64,000 bases of DNA from Bacteroidia bacterium (GTDB lineage: Bacteria > Bacteroidota > Bacteroidia > SpSt-205): NCBI GenBank assembly GCA_026003215.1, contig BPGV01000001.1, positions 2,075,729 through 2,139,728 of the forward strand, written 5' to 3'. Each line of letters starts with the position of its first letter. Position 1 is the first letter of the stretch. A model generated the notes under the pieces. That model saw nothing but the letters and a program-made list of their open reading frames with translations, was not told the origin of the DNA and searched no databases. The position numbers and the translations under genes were made by a program. Positions 33,447-42,726 of this stretch are shown piece by piece.

Positions 33447-34124
33447 TTATCGTACAGGTTCTTGGAGCACATCTAAGAAGCCCATGCTTACCGCCTCCAT
33501 CTTGAGGATGAAGCTTTGGATGCGATTCACGAGCACATTGTAGGCGAAGTGCATGGGGATAGCCACGATAAGGCCTGCGGCGGTGGTAATCATGGCTTCG
33601 TAAATGCCGTCGGCTAATACGGCGGGATTGACATTGCCCTGCAGGTGGGCAATCTTCATGAAGGCTTGTATCAGACCCGTGACCGTGCCTAAGAAACCTA
33701 ACATGGGGGAGAGGGCTGATATGGTGGCCAAGTAAGGGATATTTTTTTCCAGTTGGAGGATTTCTAAGTTGCCTTGGTTTTGTATGGCGGCGGCGATATC
33801 GGGTAGGGGCGAACCGAGCCGACTGATGCCCTTCCCCACCATACGGGCAAAGGGGGTAGCCGTAGCCATGCAGAGCGCCTCAGCTTTGCGTACATCTCCT
33901 TGTCGGATAGCACTTTTGACCTGTTCCATGAAGGCAGAGGGGTCTTTGTCGTATTTAGCAATGAGCAGGTAGCGCTCTAAGAAGATATACAGTCCAATAG
34001 CCGCCAGTAAGATAATGGGCACCATAGCCCATCCGCCCATGACAATAAAATCCCATAAAGTGAGCTCTACGGGCTTAGGGGTGGGCAGGGCTATTTCTCC
34101 TGCGGGTGTTTGTAGCCAGAACAT
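33447..34124 (-). CDS. exbB: MotA/TolQ/ExbB family proton channel protein
   Basis: Forms the inner-membrane proton channel with ExbD. It has 225 residues with three helices: near residues 30-50, near 130-155 in the conserved LSPMLGFLGTVTGLIQAF, and near 175-200 with AMITTAAGLIVAIPMHFAYN. ATG 34124 is chosen because it lies 4 bases after an exact -7 box; the longer reading to 34145 would include the promoter. First gene of exbB-exbD-tonB-M23. Confidence 0.9.
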   Translation of the reverse strand: MFWLQTPAGEIALPTPKPVELTLWDFIVMGGWAMVPIILLAAIGLYIFLERYLLIAKYDKDPSAFMEQVKSAIRQGDVRKAEALCMATATPFARMVGKGISRLGSPLPDIAAAIQNQGNLEILQLEKNIPYLATISALSPMLGFLGTVTGLIQAFMKIAHLQGNVNPAVLADGIYEAMITTAAGLIVAIPMHFAYNVLVNRIQSFILKMEAVSMGFLDVLQEPVR

Positions 34125-34128
34125 ACAC

Positions 34129-34136
34129 CAAAGGTA
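34129..34136 (-). promoter_or_regulatory. -7 box TACCTTTG for exbB-exbD-tonB-M23
   Basis: Exact TAnnTTTG match; 4 nt before ATG 34124. Confidence 0.7.
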
Positions 34137-34141
34137 CGCGG

Positions 34142-34912
34142 TCAATCGTACCCTGCCGCTATGTATTGGCGGAGGGCTTCGTGGATGGCTTGGGCGATGT
34201 AGGTTTGGCCCGACTCCGAGGCTAAAAACTTTTCTTCTTGGGGATTGGAGATGAAGCCGATTTCACACAGGACAGCCGGCATGCTGGTGCGCCAAAGCAC
34301 CAAGAATCCGGCTTGACGCACACCTCGGCTGGGACGTTTTGTTTTGGCGGTGAGGTTATCTTCTATTTTTTTGGCTAAGCGTAGGCTTTGTTTCAAGAAC
34401 GCATGCTGCATGAGGGAGAAAATGATATAAGCTTCTTCAGAGTTGGGGTCGAAGCCCTCATAGGTGCGCTTATGGTCTTCTTCCAGGAGGATGGAAGCAT
34501 TCTCGCGCATGACGACGGTGAGGTTCTCTTGGGTTTTGTGTTCGCCTAAGGCGTAGGTTTCGGAGCCGTGGATGTCTTTTTTCGGGTTAGAGTTGCAGTG
34601 AATACTGATAAAGAAGTCGGCGTGGGCTTTGTTAGCGGTGTCGGCACGCCTGGCCAGCTCTACGAAGGTATCGGTATCTCGGCTCAGTATCACTTCAAAC
34701 TTGGGGTCTTTTTTGAGGAGGTCAGCCAGTTTGAGGGCGACCGCTAAGGTGATGTCTTTTTCTTTATAGACTTTTCCGCTGGCGCCGGGGTCTTTCCCGC
34801 CGTGGCCGGCATCTACCGCGACGCGGATAGGCTTGAGCACACGAAAGGAAGCGAGGCAGAGGGCCATCACCCCTATCCCTATGACTGTGAGGACCCGCTT
34901 ACCTTTGCTCAT
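34142..34912 (-). CDS. N-acetylmuramoyl-L-alanine amidase (Amidase_3)
   Basis: A 256-residue zinc amidase that cuts the peptide from MurNAc in peptidoglycan. An N-terminal hydrophobic segment (about residues 8-24) exports or anchors it. The catalytic layout is VAVDAGHGGKDPGA near 33-46 (zinc His), SIHCNSNP near 105-112 (second zinc His), and EIGFISNPQEE near 222-232 (catalytic Glu). ATG 34912 lies only 7 bases from the lptD start on the other strand. Its first codons contain the lptD promoter box. Located just upstream of the exbB operon, whose box lies beyond its stop. Confidence 0.9.
   Translation of the reverse strand: MSKGKRVLTVIGIGVMALCLASFRVLKPIRVAVDAGHGGKDPGASGKVYKEKDITLAVALKLADLLKKDPKFEVILSRDTDTFVELARRADTANKAHADFFISIHCNSNPKKDIHGSETYALGEHKTQENLTVVMRENASILLEEDHKRTYEGFDPNSEEAYIIFSLMQHAFLKQSLRLAKKIEDNLTAKTKRPSRGVRQAGFLVLWRTSMPAVLCEIGFISNPQEEKFLASESGQTYIAQAIHEALRQYIAAGYD
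34900..34907 (+). promoter_or_regulatory. -7 box TACCTTTG for lptD
   Basis: Exact TAnnTTTG match; 11 nt before ATG 34919. It lies inside codons 2-5 of the divergent amidase gene. Confidence 0.6.
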
Positions 34913-34918
34913 AGCCTC

Positions 34919-37393
34919 ATGCAAATATGCAAAAACTGGGGCATTCTACTCGGAGCGTGCATAGGATATGCCCAAGTGATAGCGCTACCTCGGCCGGATA
35001 CTTTGCCTACCACGCTACGCGATTCGCTGCTAAGGGGGAGTGGCTATATGGATACCGTTTTTTACGAAGCCGCTGACTCTATCACATTTGACCTTTTGCG
35101 TAAAGAGGCCCACTTATATCGGCAGGTGCGGGTGCGGCAGGGAGAGCTTCGCTTAGAAGCAGGCTATGGACGGCTGGATTGGGGACAGGGCCTCCTGTAT
35201 GGGTACGGCCGCTGGGCAGGCGACTCCCTCAAAGAACTGCCCGTTTTCTATCAGCGCACGGAACGCTACGAAATGGACAGCTTGCGGTATGATATAAAAA
35301 GGCGGCGCGGGCAGGTCTTCGGCATGCGCCAGCAGCTCTCGGAAGAAGTATTGGCCGGCAAGGTACTCCAAATGAATCCTGATGGTTCCTTTTATGCTAC
35401 GGGCGGTTATTATACCACTTGCACCGCTCGGCCCCCCCACTTTTATATTGCCTCTACCCGGATGGTGCTTGTGGATGAAAAAATCATCAGTGGCCCTCTT
35501 TATGCCGTCGTGGGTGAGGTGCCCCTGCCGGTGTTTTTGCCTTTTGGTTATTTCCCCTTGATGGATAGGCGAAGCTCGGGGCTAATCCTACCCCTGATTG
35601 GGCAAGCGGCGGATAGGGGTTTTTTTCTGCGCGGCTTGGGCTACTACTGGGCCATTAATCGGTATATGGATGCCCGGTTGGAGGCGGATATTTTTACTCG
35701 GGGGGGCTTCCGTAGCGAGCTGCGGTGGACTTATCGGAAAAGATACGGGTACGACGGACTGCTTTCCCTGCAGTATGCCTATCAGACCTACAACGAGCCG
35801 GAGGATCCGGACTACCAAGCTACCCGCATGTACTTTGTGCGGTGGAGCCATCGGCAGACGCTCTCCCCGTCGGCTTCCTTCACTGCCAGCGTGCAAGGAG
35901 GGAGTTCTACTTTTTTAGCTCGGCAGAGCTATACGGCTTTGGACTTTCTTTCTACAAACCTACAATCCAGTATCGCGTTTCAAAAGAGCTTTCCGGGTAC
36001 GCCGTGGCAGCTTACCCTCTCCGCTAATCATACTCAAAACCTCATCCAGAAAACCTGGGCTATCCAGGTGCCGGTTATAGCGTTGTATCAAAATCGCGCC
36101 TTTCCTTTCCAGCGTAAAAAGCGGGTGGGTTCGCCGCGCTGGTATGAGAAGATTGGGTACACTTATCGGTTAGACGGGCAAGGCTTTATTGAGGTGCCGG
36201 AGAGTCTCCTTTTTACGCCAGTGATGCAGGATACGTTTCGGTGGGGGCTGCGCCACAGCATGCAGGTAGCGGCAGGCTATACAGTCCTGCGTTACTTCCA
36301 ACTGGCTCCTACGTTCAGCTATAATGAGTACCTGTACAGCGAGTATAAGGCCTACGCTGTGGATACTGCAGGGCAGCTCGTGACGGAGCGGGTACGGCGG
36401 CTTCGGGCGGCACGGGATTTTGCGGCGGGCGTCTCGCTCACTACGCGCATATATGGGATTCGGAGCTTCCGAGGGAAGAAAGCTTTTGCGCTGCGGCACA
36501 CGATTATCCCTACGCTGAGCTATGCGTGGCGTCCCGATTTTTCTGAAGTCCGCTGGGGCTTCTATCAAGAGTTACCCGTGGGCGGGAAGGTACAGCGGCT
36601 CAATCCCCTATCTGGAGGCTTTTATGGCTCCCCCCCTGCTGGTCGCCAAAGCGCCCTCCAACTGAGCCTTAACAACCTCTTAGAGGCCCGTTATAAAGAC
36701 TCCCACGATACCACCGGCAAAAAATACCGCTACCTCACCCTATTAGATAACTTCGGTGCCAGTCTCAGCTATAACTTCGCCGCGGATAGCTTTGCTCTCT
36801 CGCCCGTGGCCCTCTATGCTCGGACTAACCTCCTGGGTTCGCTCCTCAACCTTAACTACACCGCCACGCTGGACCCTTATCGCTACGACTCGGGTGGGGT
36901 GCGCCGGCCCCTCTATCGCTGGGAAAGCGACCGTAGAATAGGCACTATTACCCAGATGAACTGGGCCTTAGTCACCTCCCTCCAGCCCAAAAAGGTCTCT
37001 ACCCCCCCCGGCGAAAAAGAAGAAACCCTCGTTTTCTTCAATCTACCGTGGCGCTTGGATATAAGCTATAACCTCGTGGGCACCCGGCAGTTTTTCCCCG
37101 ACTCGGCCAAATACAAATGGATACAGACGCTGGGCTTTAGCGGCGAAGTCAATCTCACCCGCTATTGGCGTATCCAAGTCAGCTCGGGCTATGACTTCAT
37201 CCAAAAGCGACTGTCTTTTACGAGCGTGAATATTTATAGGGATTTGCACTGCTGGGAGCTGAGCTTTAACTGGATTCCATTTGGACCGCGGCAGAGTTAT
37301 TTTCTCACCATTTCGGCGCGCTCACCGAAGCTCCAAGATGTGCGTATTACGAAACGAAGGGACTGGCAAGACCGATTTGTTCGGGGATTGTGA
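34919..37393 (+). CDS. lptD: LPS-assembly protein LptD-like outer-membrane protein
   Basis: An 824-residue outer-membrane protein that, by family, inserts lipopolysaccharide into the outer leaflet. Signal peptide near residues 1-19. The N-terminal OstA-like beta-jellyroll is recognisable by YEAADSITFDLLRKEAHLYR and the repeating RVRQGELRLEAGYGRLDW pattern. Cys near 160 (YYTTCTA) is at the place where LptD has its disulfide. The C-terminal half is an aromatic-rich barrel. The sequence upstream to 34802 overlaps the amidase gene and is rejected. A glycosyltransferase gene follows after 1 base, consistent with an envelope-glycan role. Confidence 0.87.
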   Translation: MQICKNWGILLGACIGYAQVIALPRPDTLPTTLRDSLLRGSGYMDTVFYEAADSITFDLLRKEAHLYRQVRVRQGELRLEAGYGRLDWGQGLLYGYGRWAGDSLKELPVFYQRTERYEMDSLRYDIKRRRGQVFGMRQQLSEEVLAGKVLQMNPDGSFYATGGYYTTCTARPPHFYIASTRMVLVDEKIISGPLYAVVGEVPLPVFLPFGYFPLMDRRSSGLILPLIGQAADRGFFLRGLGYYWAINRYMDARLEADIFTRGGFRSELRWTYRKRYGYDGLLSLQYAYQTYNEPEDPDYQATRMYFVRWSHRQTLSPSASFTASVQGGSSTFLARQSYTALDFLSTNLQSSIAFQKSFPGTPWQLTLSANHTQNLIQKTWAIQVPVIALYQNRAFPFQRKKRVGSPRWYEKIGYTYRLDGQGFIEVPESLLFTPVMQDTFRWGLRHSMQVAAGYTVLRYFQLAPTFSYNEYLYSEYKAYAVDTAGQLVTERVRRLRAARDFAAGVSLTTRIYGIRSFRGKKAFALRHTIIPTLSYAWRPDFSEVRWGFYQELPVGGKVQRLNPLSGGFYGSPPAGRQSALQLSLNNLLEARYKDSHDTTGKKYRYLTLLDNFGASLSYNFAADSFALSPVALYARTNLLGSLLNLNYTATLDPYRYDSGGVRRPLYRWESDRRIGTITQMNWALVTSLQPKKVSTPPGEKEETLVFFNLPWRLDISYNLVGTRQFFPDSAKYKWIQTLGFSGEVNLTRYWRIQVSSGYDFIQKRLSFTSVNIYRDLHCWELSFNWIPFGPRQSYFLTISARSPKLQDVRITKRRDWQDRFVRGL
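34922..34929 (-). promoter_or_regulatory. -7 box-like CATATTTG for the amidase
   Basis: TAnnTTTG with C for the first T; 9 nt before ATG 34912. It lies inside codons 2-4 of lptD. Confidence 0.45.
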
Positions 37394-37394
37394 T

Positions 37395-38255
37395 ATGCGG
37401 GTGATAGGGTTTATGATTTTGCGCAATGGGATTAAGATGGACTATCCCTTCCGAGAGGCGATAGGGTCGGCGCTACCGTTGTGTGAGGCGTTTTATGTGT
37501 CGGTAGGGCAGAGTGATGATGGGACGTACGAGGCTTTAGCAGCGATGGGAGAACCCCGCCTTCGTCTTTTGCGCAGCGAATGGAATCTGGCCCTTCGCCA
37601 GGGAGGGGTCGTGCTGGCCGAAGAGACCAATAAGCTTTTAGCCCAGCTTCCCCCGGCCGATTGGTACTTATACCTGCAAGCCGATGAGGTGCTTCATGAA
37701 GCGGATTACCCGTCCTTGCAAGAGGCGATGGAGCGGTGGGTAGCGGTGCCGGCGGTGGAGGGACTGGTATTTGATTATGTGCATTTTTACGGAAGTTATC
37801 GGTGGGTGGGTGCTTCTCGGCGGTGGTATAGGCGCGAGGTGCGGGTGATTCGGCCGCTGCCAGGGATTCATTCTTATCGGGATGCGCAGGGGTTTCGGCG
37901 GTGGGGCCGGAAGCTACGGGTCAAGCCAGCCCAAGCACGTATTTTTCATTATGGCTGGGTGCGGCCCCCCGAGCTCCAGCGGGCCAAACTCGCCGAGCTC
38001 CACCGCTACTGGCATGACGACACCTGGATCGCCCAAAACCTTCCTGAGCAGTTTATTTATACAGGCCACGATAAACTCAACCCTTTTACCGGTACCCATC
38101 CCGCCGTAATGCAGGCGCGGGTGCAATCCGAAAACTGGACGTTTGTGTATGATCCGGCGCAGGTGCGCTTGCCGCTTCGCCAGCGGGTCTTAGAATGGAT
38201 AGAAGCGAAAACTGGCTGGCGGATAGGAGAGTTTCGCAACTACCGCCTAATCTGA
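37395..38255 (+). CDS. Family 2-like glycosyltransferase
   Basis: A 286-residue cytoplasmic glycosyltransferase candidate. The N-terminus (MRVIGFMILRNGIKMDYPF) and the acidic YLYLQADEVLHEADYP near residues 93-108 fit the GT2 type. The Asp of QADEV stands where a DxD motif binds the nucleotide sugar. A His/Tyr-rich C-terminal third (FHYGWVRPPELQRAKLAELH) follows. Start ATG 37395 is 1 base after the lptD stop, so it is probably co-transcribed with lptD. Donor and acceptor sugars cannot be told. The stop overlaps the convergent gene by 9 bases. Confidence 0.8.
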   Translation: MRVIGFMILRNGIKMDYPFREAIGSALPLCEAFYVSVGQSDDGTYEALAAMGEPRLRLLRSEWNLALRQGGVVLAEETNKLLAQLPPADWYLYLQADEVLHEADYPSLQEAMERWVAVPAVEGLVFDYVHFYGSYRWVGASRRWYRREVRVIRPLPGIHSYRDAQGFRRWGRKLRVKPAQARIFHYGWVRPPELQRAKLAELHRYWHDDTWIAQNLPEQFIYTGHDKLNPFTGTHPAVMQARVQSENWTFVYDPAQVRLPLRQRVLEWIEAKTGWRIGEFRNYRLI

Positions 38256-39807
38256 GATTTCTACGCCATCCAGCGGGAGCCATACGGGGAGCGGACTCTT
38301 AGGGAAAGCCCGCACCCGCTGGCTGACAGTCCATATCCCATGGGCGTGATATAGCGGGATAACGGGCGCTTCTGCTTGTAAGAGGCTTTCGGCGCGGGTA
38401 TAGAGTTTTTTACGGGCTTTTTCGTCTAAGGTGCGGCGTGCCTCGGTAATCAAGCTGTCCATGAGCGGATGGCTAAACAAGGTGGTGTTGGGGCCTGCAG
38501 GCATTTTTTGGGCCGACTCAAAGAGGATGAGGAAGTTTTCGCCATCGGGGAAGTCTGCCAGCCAGCTGGCTTTCCAAAGGGCGATTTGCCCCTTACTGAG
38601 GAACTCTCGGAGCGAAGGACCTAAAAGGTATTCTACTTGGAGGGGTAGGCCTGCAGCCTCAAAGGCTTGACGCAGGTATTCGCACAGCTCCCGAAAGGTA
38701 GGGGCTGCGTAGAGCGTAAGAGAGAGCTGACGCAAGCGGGCCAAGGCTTCGGGGGTAAGGGGGGCTGTATCTAAGGGAGGCACATACAGGAGGAGCGGCG
38801 GTGGTAAGAACGTCCGTGCGGGCGTAGCATGCCCTTGAAAAAGTACCTCGGTGAGGGGTAGGCGGGCAATCAGGGTGCGCAGACTTCGGCGCAAAGCTCG
38901 GTCCGCCACAGGGCTATTCTTATCCACACGCAGGCCTAAGTATTCGGTGCCTATTTGGGGCGTTTCTATTTGGTAAGCGTAGGCGTGCCAGGTGGAGTCT
39001 TTTTGGAGGAGATAGGTGAGGGCGCGGTCGGAGCCCTCGAAGGCGTCTATTTCGCCGCGCCGCAGGGCTTCCCAGGCCCAGAGGCGATTAGGGAGCCAGC
39101 GGAAGATGAGCTTTTGGGCGGCGGGGTTTGGTGCCGGCTGCCAGCGACTCAGCACCAAGAGGCGCCCTACCTCATGGTATTCTACCGCAAAAGGCCCACA
39201 GCCAACGGGATACTGCCCAAAGTCTTTACCTAAGCTTTCTGCGGCTTCGGGCAGCACGACCGCCGCATAGGGCAAGGTAAGGAGATGCAAAAAGGGCGCA
39301 TACGGGGTTTCCAGTTCTACCTCTAAGAGGGAATCGCTTAGGGCAGTAAGGCCGGCGATGGTAGGGGCTTCACCGCTTTGGTAGGCGGCCCATCCTCGAA
39401 TAATCCCCCGAAAGAGGTACCCCCCCCGGCGAAGCATGACGGGGATGCGCCAGCCTATGCCAGCTATATACGACATCTTGTGCTTTGAGGAAGCGTTGGG
39501 GCCGGCCTTGATAGGGAACGCCCCTGCGCAGGTAGAAACGATATTTTTTCCCGTCGGGCGATATTTCCCATTTATAAGCGAGGGCGGGGGCAGGCGAGAG
39601 GTTTTCATCATAGTGCACCAATCCGCTAAATATTTGTTGGACGAGCCACACACTCACTTGGTCCCGGGCGTAGATGGGGTCTAAACTGGTATAAGGGCTG
39701 AAAAGGGCTATACGCAAGGCCCCCTTGGGTGGCTGAGGCGGGGAGCCGCAGCCGGCCCAGTAGTAGAGTCCGGCCAGTAGGAGAGTTTTCCACCACTTAT
39801 ACGGCAT
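38247..39807 (-). pseudogene. ABC transporter peptide-binding lipoprotein (SBP_bac_5), frameshifted
   Basis: Reads as one 520-codon gene split by a single frameshift. The N-terminal 120-odd residues start at ATG 39807 with a signal peptide ending in YWAGC (lipobox), then SPYTSLDPIYARDQVSVWLV, typical of OppA/DppA-like binding proteins. The C-terminal part continues in another frame to 38247 (ELETPYAPFLHLLTLPYAAV, then GVEISD). The frames meet at a run of 8 C/G (39420-39427); 7 or 10 would restore the reading frame. No permease genes are nearby. It may be a real pseudogene, a phase-variable switch or a sequencing error. Confidence 0.75.
39420..39427. repeat. 8-base C/G homopolymer at the frameshift of the peptide-binding lipoprotein gene
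   Basis: Eight C on the + strand. One base fewer would fuse SPGG directly to YLFRGIIRGW and restore a full-length protein. Confidence 0.8.
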
Positions 39808-39817
39808 GGGATTTCCG

Positions 39818-39824
39818 CAAAGTA
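39818..39824 (-). promoter_or_regulatory. -7 box-like TACTTTG for the peptide-binding lipoprotein gene
   Basis: One base shorter than TAnnTTTG; 10 nt before ATG 39807. Weak match. Confidence 0.3.
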
Positions 39825-39837
39825 CGCAGGGTTTCCG

Positions 39838-39845
39838 TAGCTTTG
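39838..39845 (+). promoter_or_regulatory. -7 box TAGCTTTG for parAB
   Basis: Exact TAnnTTTG match; 9 nt before ATG 39855. Confidence 0.62.
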
Positions 39846-39854
39846 TCCTACGGT

Positions 39855-40640
39855 ATGGGTAAAGTCATCGCCATAGCCAACCAGAAAGGGGGCGTCGGAA
39901 AAACCACCACAGCTATCAACCTGGCGGCTTCGCTGGCGGCGTACGAGTTTAAAGTGCTCCTTATAGACGTAGACCCGCAAGCCAACGCTACCTCTGGCTT
40001 AGGTATAGACCCCCGCAATGTCACCCAGACGATTTATGATGTGATTTTGGGGAACCTCCCCGATCCGCATCCGCTTATTCATCGGGTGGCGGGTCTGGAA
40101 AACCTTCACCTCATCCCGGCCCATATTGATTTGGTCGGGGCAGAAGTGGATATGATAAACTTACCCCAGCGCGAATATCGCCTGCGGAAAGCCATAGAGC
40201 CCATCCGCAGTGAATATGATTTTATTTTCTTAGATTGTGCGCCCTCGTTGGGGCTTATCACGGTAAATGCCCTGGTAGCCGCAGATAGTGTGCTTATTCC
40301 TGTGCAGTGTGAGTATTTCGCTTTAGAAGGGTTGGGCAAGCTTCTCAATACTATCAAGATCGTGCAGCAGCGTTTGAATCCCAGTTTGACGATAGAGGGT
40401 ATTTTGCTCACGATGCATGATGCCCGTTTGCGTCTCTCGCGCCAGGTAGTGGAAGAAGTGTCGCATCATTTTGAGGGGATTGTGTTTAAGACGGTTATTC
40501 AACGGAATACGCGCCTGAGTGAAGCCCCCAGCTATGGTAAGCCGGTTATTCTATATGATGCCAGCTCAAGAGGTGCACAGGATTATATGGCCTTAGCTAC
40601 CGAACTCTTGCAACGAAATAACATTCCTGTTCCTGCATGA
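39855..40640 (+). CDS. parA: Chromosome partitioning ATPase ParA (Soj)
   Basis: A 261-residue ParA ATPase that acts with ParB in chromosome segregation. The deviant Walker A is [17 protein letters not shown] near residues 8-24, followed by [14 protein letters not shown] near 40-53 and [10 protein letters not shown] (Walker B). There is no N-terminal DNA-binding extension, so it is the small chromosomal (Soj) type. ATG 39855 is in line with the family start; the open frame back to 39729 is antisense to the binding-protein gene. It overlaps parB by ATGA. Confidence 0.95.
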   Translation: MGKVIAIANQKGGVGKTTTAINLAASLAAYEFKVLLIDVDPQANATSGLGIDPRNVTQTIYDVILGNLPDPHPLIHRVAGLENLHLIPAHIDLVGAEVDMINLPQREYRLRKAIEPIRSEYDFIFLDCAPSLGLITVNALVAADSVLIPVQCEYFALEGLGKLLNTIKIVQQRLNPSLTIEGILLTMHDARLRLSRQVVEEVSHHFEGIVFKTVIQRNTRLSEAPSYGKPVILYDASSRGAQDYMALATELLQRNNIPVPA

Positions 40641-41500
40641 AGAATAAAGGGTTAGGGCGTGGTTTAGGGGCGATTTTGCCGGTGGAAGAGACGGTGATAG
40701 AGCGTTCGCATGCGGTGCAGGAGATACCCATTGACCGTATAGAACCGAATCCCTTGCAGCCGCGGCTGGAGTTTCCGGAGGAGGAGTTAGAGGCGCTGGC
40801 AGAGTCTATTCGGCAGCATGGGCTTATCCAGCCGATTACGGTACGGCAAGTCGGAGATAAGTATCAGCTTATAGCCGGGGAGCGGCGGTGGCGCGCCGCC
40901 AAGCGCGCCGGTCTAACTCACCTGCCGGCCTACATACGGACAGCCGATAGCACCGAAATGCTGGCCTTTGCCCTCGTAGAAAATGTCCAGCGGCAAAATC
41001 TCAACCCGATTGAGCTGGCGCTCGCTTATAAGCGTCTCATGGAAGAGTGTGGTCTGACCCAGGAACAGGTAGCCCAATATGTGGGGAAAAGCCGTCCCGC
41101 AGTAGCTAACACCCTTCGTCTTTTACGGTTGCCGCCTGAAATACAAAAAGCCCTCAAAGAAGGTACCCTTACCGAAGGGCAGGCACGCCCGCTTTTAGCG
41201 CTGGATTCGCCAGACCTCCAGCTCCAAGTCTTCCATGAAATCCTCAAAAAAGGCCTCAACGCCCGCCAGGTAGAGGCGTTAGTGGCGCAGTACACGACCC
41301 CGAGACCGAAAAAACCGGCCCGCGAACCTTCCTTGGCGGAGCTGCAGCTAACAGAGCTCCAAAAGACCTTATCCTATCGGTTCCATGCTCCGGTCACCTT
41401 CAAGAGCCGGCCGGATGGTAGCGGAGAAATACGCATCCAATACAGCTCATGGGAGGATCTGGAACGGTTACTGGAACTCTTACAGGGACGCAGCGCCTGA
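40637..41500 (+). CDS. parB: ParB family CTPase, chromosome partitioning protein
   Basis: A 287-residue parS-binding CTPase clamp. It starts with the short GLGRGLGAI motif typical of chromosomal ParB (ParA contact). The N-domain has [20 protein letters not shown] near 38-57 and the CTP-binding [10 protein letters not shown] near 78-87. A helix-turn-helix follows ([20 protein letters not shown]), and the C-terminal 50 residues form a dimerisation domain. I looked for a parS palindrome of the TGTTCCACGTGGAACA type in the region and did not see one. Confidence 0.95.
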   Translation: MKNKGLGRGLGAILPVEETVIERSHAVQEIPIDRIEPNPLQPRLEFPEEELEALAESIRQHGLIQPITVRQVGDKYQLIAGERRWRAAKRAGLTHLPAYIRTADSTEMLAFALVENVQRQNLNPIELALAYKRLMEECGLTQEQVAQYVGKSRPAVANTLRLLRLPPEIQKALKEGTLTEGQARPLLALDSPDLQLQVFHEILKKGLNARQVEALVAQYTTPRPKKPAREPSLAELQLTELQKTLSYRFHAPVTFKSRPDGSGEIRIQYSSWEDLERLLELLQGRSA

Positions 41501-42726
41501 GGCACTTTACGCTACCGAACGGCCTTCGGGTCTTCCTTTTGCCTGCCGATAGTCCCTTTACAGCGGTGGTTTTAGGCTATGGGGTGGGTGCAGCGCACGA
41601 AGGCCCAGGCCAAGCCGGCATAGCCCACTTGTTAGAACACCTGCTTTTTGAGGATGAGGCTATCGCGTACGATGCGCGTTTGCAGGCTGTGGGCGGTAGC
41701 ACTAACGCCTATACCAGCCAAGATTATACGGTGTATTATGCCCGAGTCCCGCGGGAGGCTGCTTCCCTCGCCTTGGAGTTAGAAGCAGCACGGCTTTTTA
41801 ACCTGCGGATTACGGAGGAAAAGGTGGCCATCCAGCGGCAGGTGGTAGCGGAGGAGTTTCGGCAGCGGTACCTCAATCCGCCCTACGCAGATAAGTTTTT
41901 CTGGCTGAGCCAGGCGGCTTTTAGGGGGCATCCCTACCAAACTATGGTGATTGGGGAAACCCCCGAGCAGGTTCTCGCCCTTCCTTATGAAGGGGTGCGC
42001 GCCTTTTATGAGGCCTACTATGTGCCTGAGCATGCGGTATTGTGTGTAGCTGGGGGGATCGAGGAAACCATAGAAGCACAGATACACTCGCTTTTTGGAG
42101 GGCATAAGGTCGGCAAGCCCTTACCTGAGGTGCCTTCTCTGGAGGGGCTGCCCTCCCCGCAACCTTTTATTCAGCGGGAAGGGGCGGTTCCACAAATAGC
42201 GGTGCTTTGGGCTTTTCGTTTGCCGCCGCTGGAGCACCCCGATATGCCGGCGGTGGATATTTTGGATGACTTTCTGGGTGACCCCGAAGCGGGTTATTTG
42301 GTGCGGCAGCTGGTGCATAAACAAGGTGTGGCTTCTCGGCTGAGTACCTACGTGTGGTCTTTGCACCAAGGGGGCCTTTGGGTGATAGAAGCTTACCTAC
42401 CGGCGGGGATTGCGCCAGAGCGGTATGAAGCGGCCTTAGAGGAGGTGCTGGAAGGGCTTAGGGGAGCTTCTTTGGCGGAAGCTTTGGCGGTGTATCGGCC
42501 GCAGCGCTATTATGAGGTGCTGGCCCAGCGCGAGAAGGTTCTCGGCCGGGCCTTGGCCCTTATCCATGCCGTGTTAGCGGGGCACTTGGAGTGGTATGAA
42601 GACCCCTTAGCCCCTTACGAAGTCCTCACGCCGGAAACCCTACAAGCGGTGACGCAAAAGTATTTAGTGCCTGAGCGGCGAGTGCGGCTGTATTATTTAC
42701 CGAGCAAGGCGGGGGCCACGGGATAA
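41449..42726 (+). CDS. M16 family zinc peptidase (processing-peptidase-like)
   Basis: A 425-residue metalloprotease. The inverted zinc motif HLLEHLLF near residues 61-68 supplies two His and the catalytic Glu, and the third ligand Glu lies about 75 residues later in ITEEKVAIQRQVVAEEFRQ. It is thus the catalytic (B-type) subunit. The C-terminal half is the second M16 domain. No signal peptide, so it is probably cytoplasmic. It starts at ATG 41449, 52 bases inside parB; an alternative non-ATG start near the parB stop would remove only the first 15-20 residues. The 3' end overlaps the convergent gene by 34 bases. Confidence 0.87.
   Translation: MGGSGTVTGTLTGTQRLRHFTLPNGLRVFLLPADSPFTAVVLGYGVGAAHEGPGQAGIAHLLEHLLFEDEAIAYDARLQAVGGSTNAYTSQDYTVYYARVPREAASLALELEAARLFNLRITEEKVAIQRQVVAEEFRQRYLNPPYADKFFWLSQAAFRGHPYQTMVIGETPEQVLALPYEGVRAFYEAYYVPEHAVLCVAGGIEETIEAQIHSLFGGHKVGKPLPEVPSLEGLPSPQPFIQREGAVPQIAVLWAFRLPPLEHPDMPAVDILDDFLGDPEAGYLVRQLVHKQGVASRLSTYVWSLHQGGLWVIEAYLPAGIAPERYEAALEEVLEGLRGASLAEALAVYRPQRYYEVLAQREKVLGRALALIHAVLAGHLEWYEDPLAPYEVLTPETLQAVTQKYLVPERRVRLYYLPSKAGATG

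Noticed and set aside
34802-34918. Earlier start of the lptD frame at 34802
   Set aside because: It would lie inside the amidase gene and before the -7 box. The start at 34919 gives a signal peptide.
39855-41500. parS centromere site near parAB
   Set aside because: I looked for TGTTCCACGTGGAACA-type palindromes around parAB and found none. A full-genome search would be needed to locate the origin.
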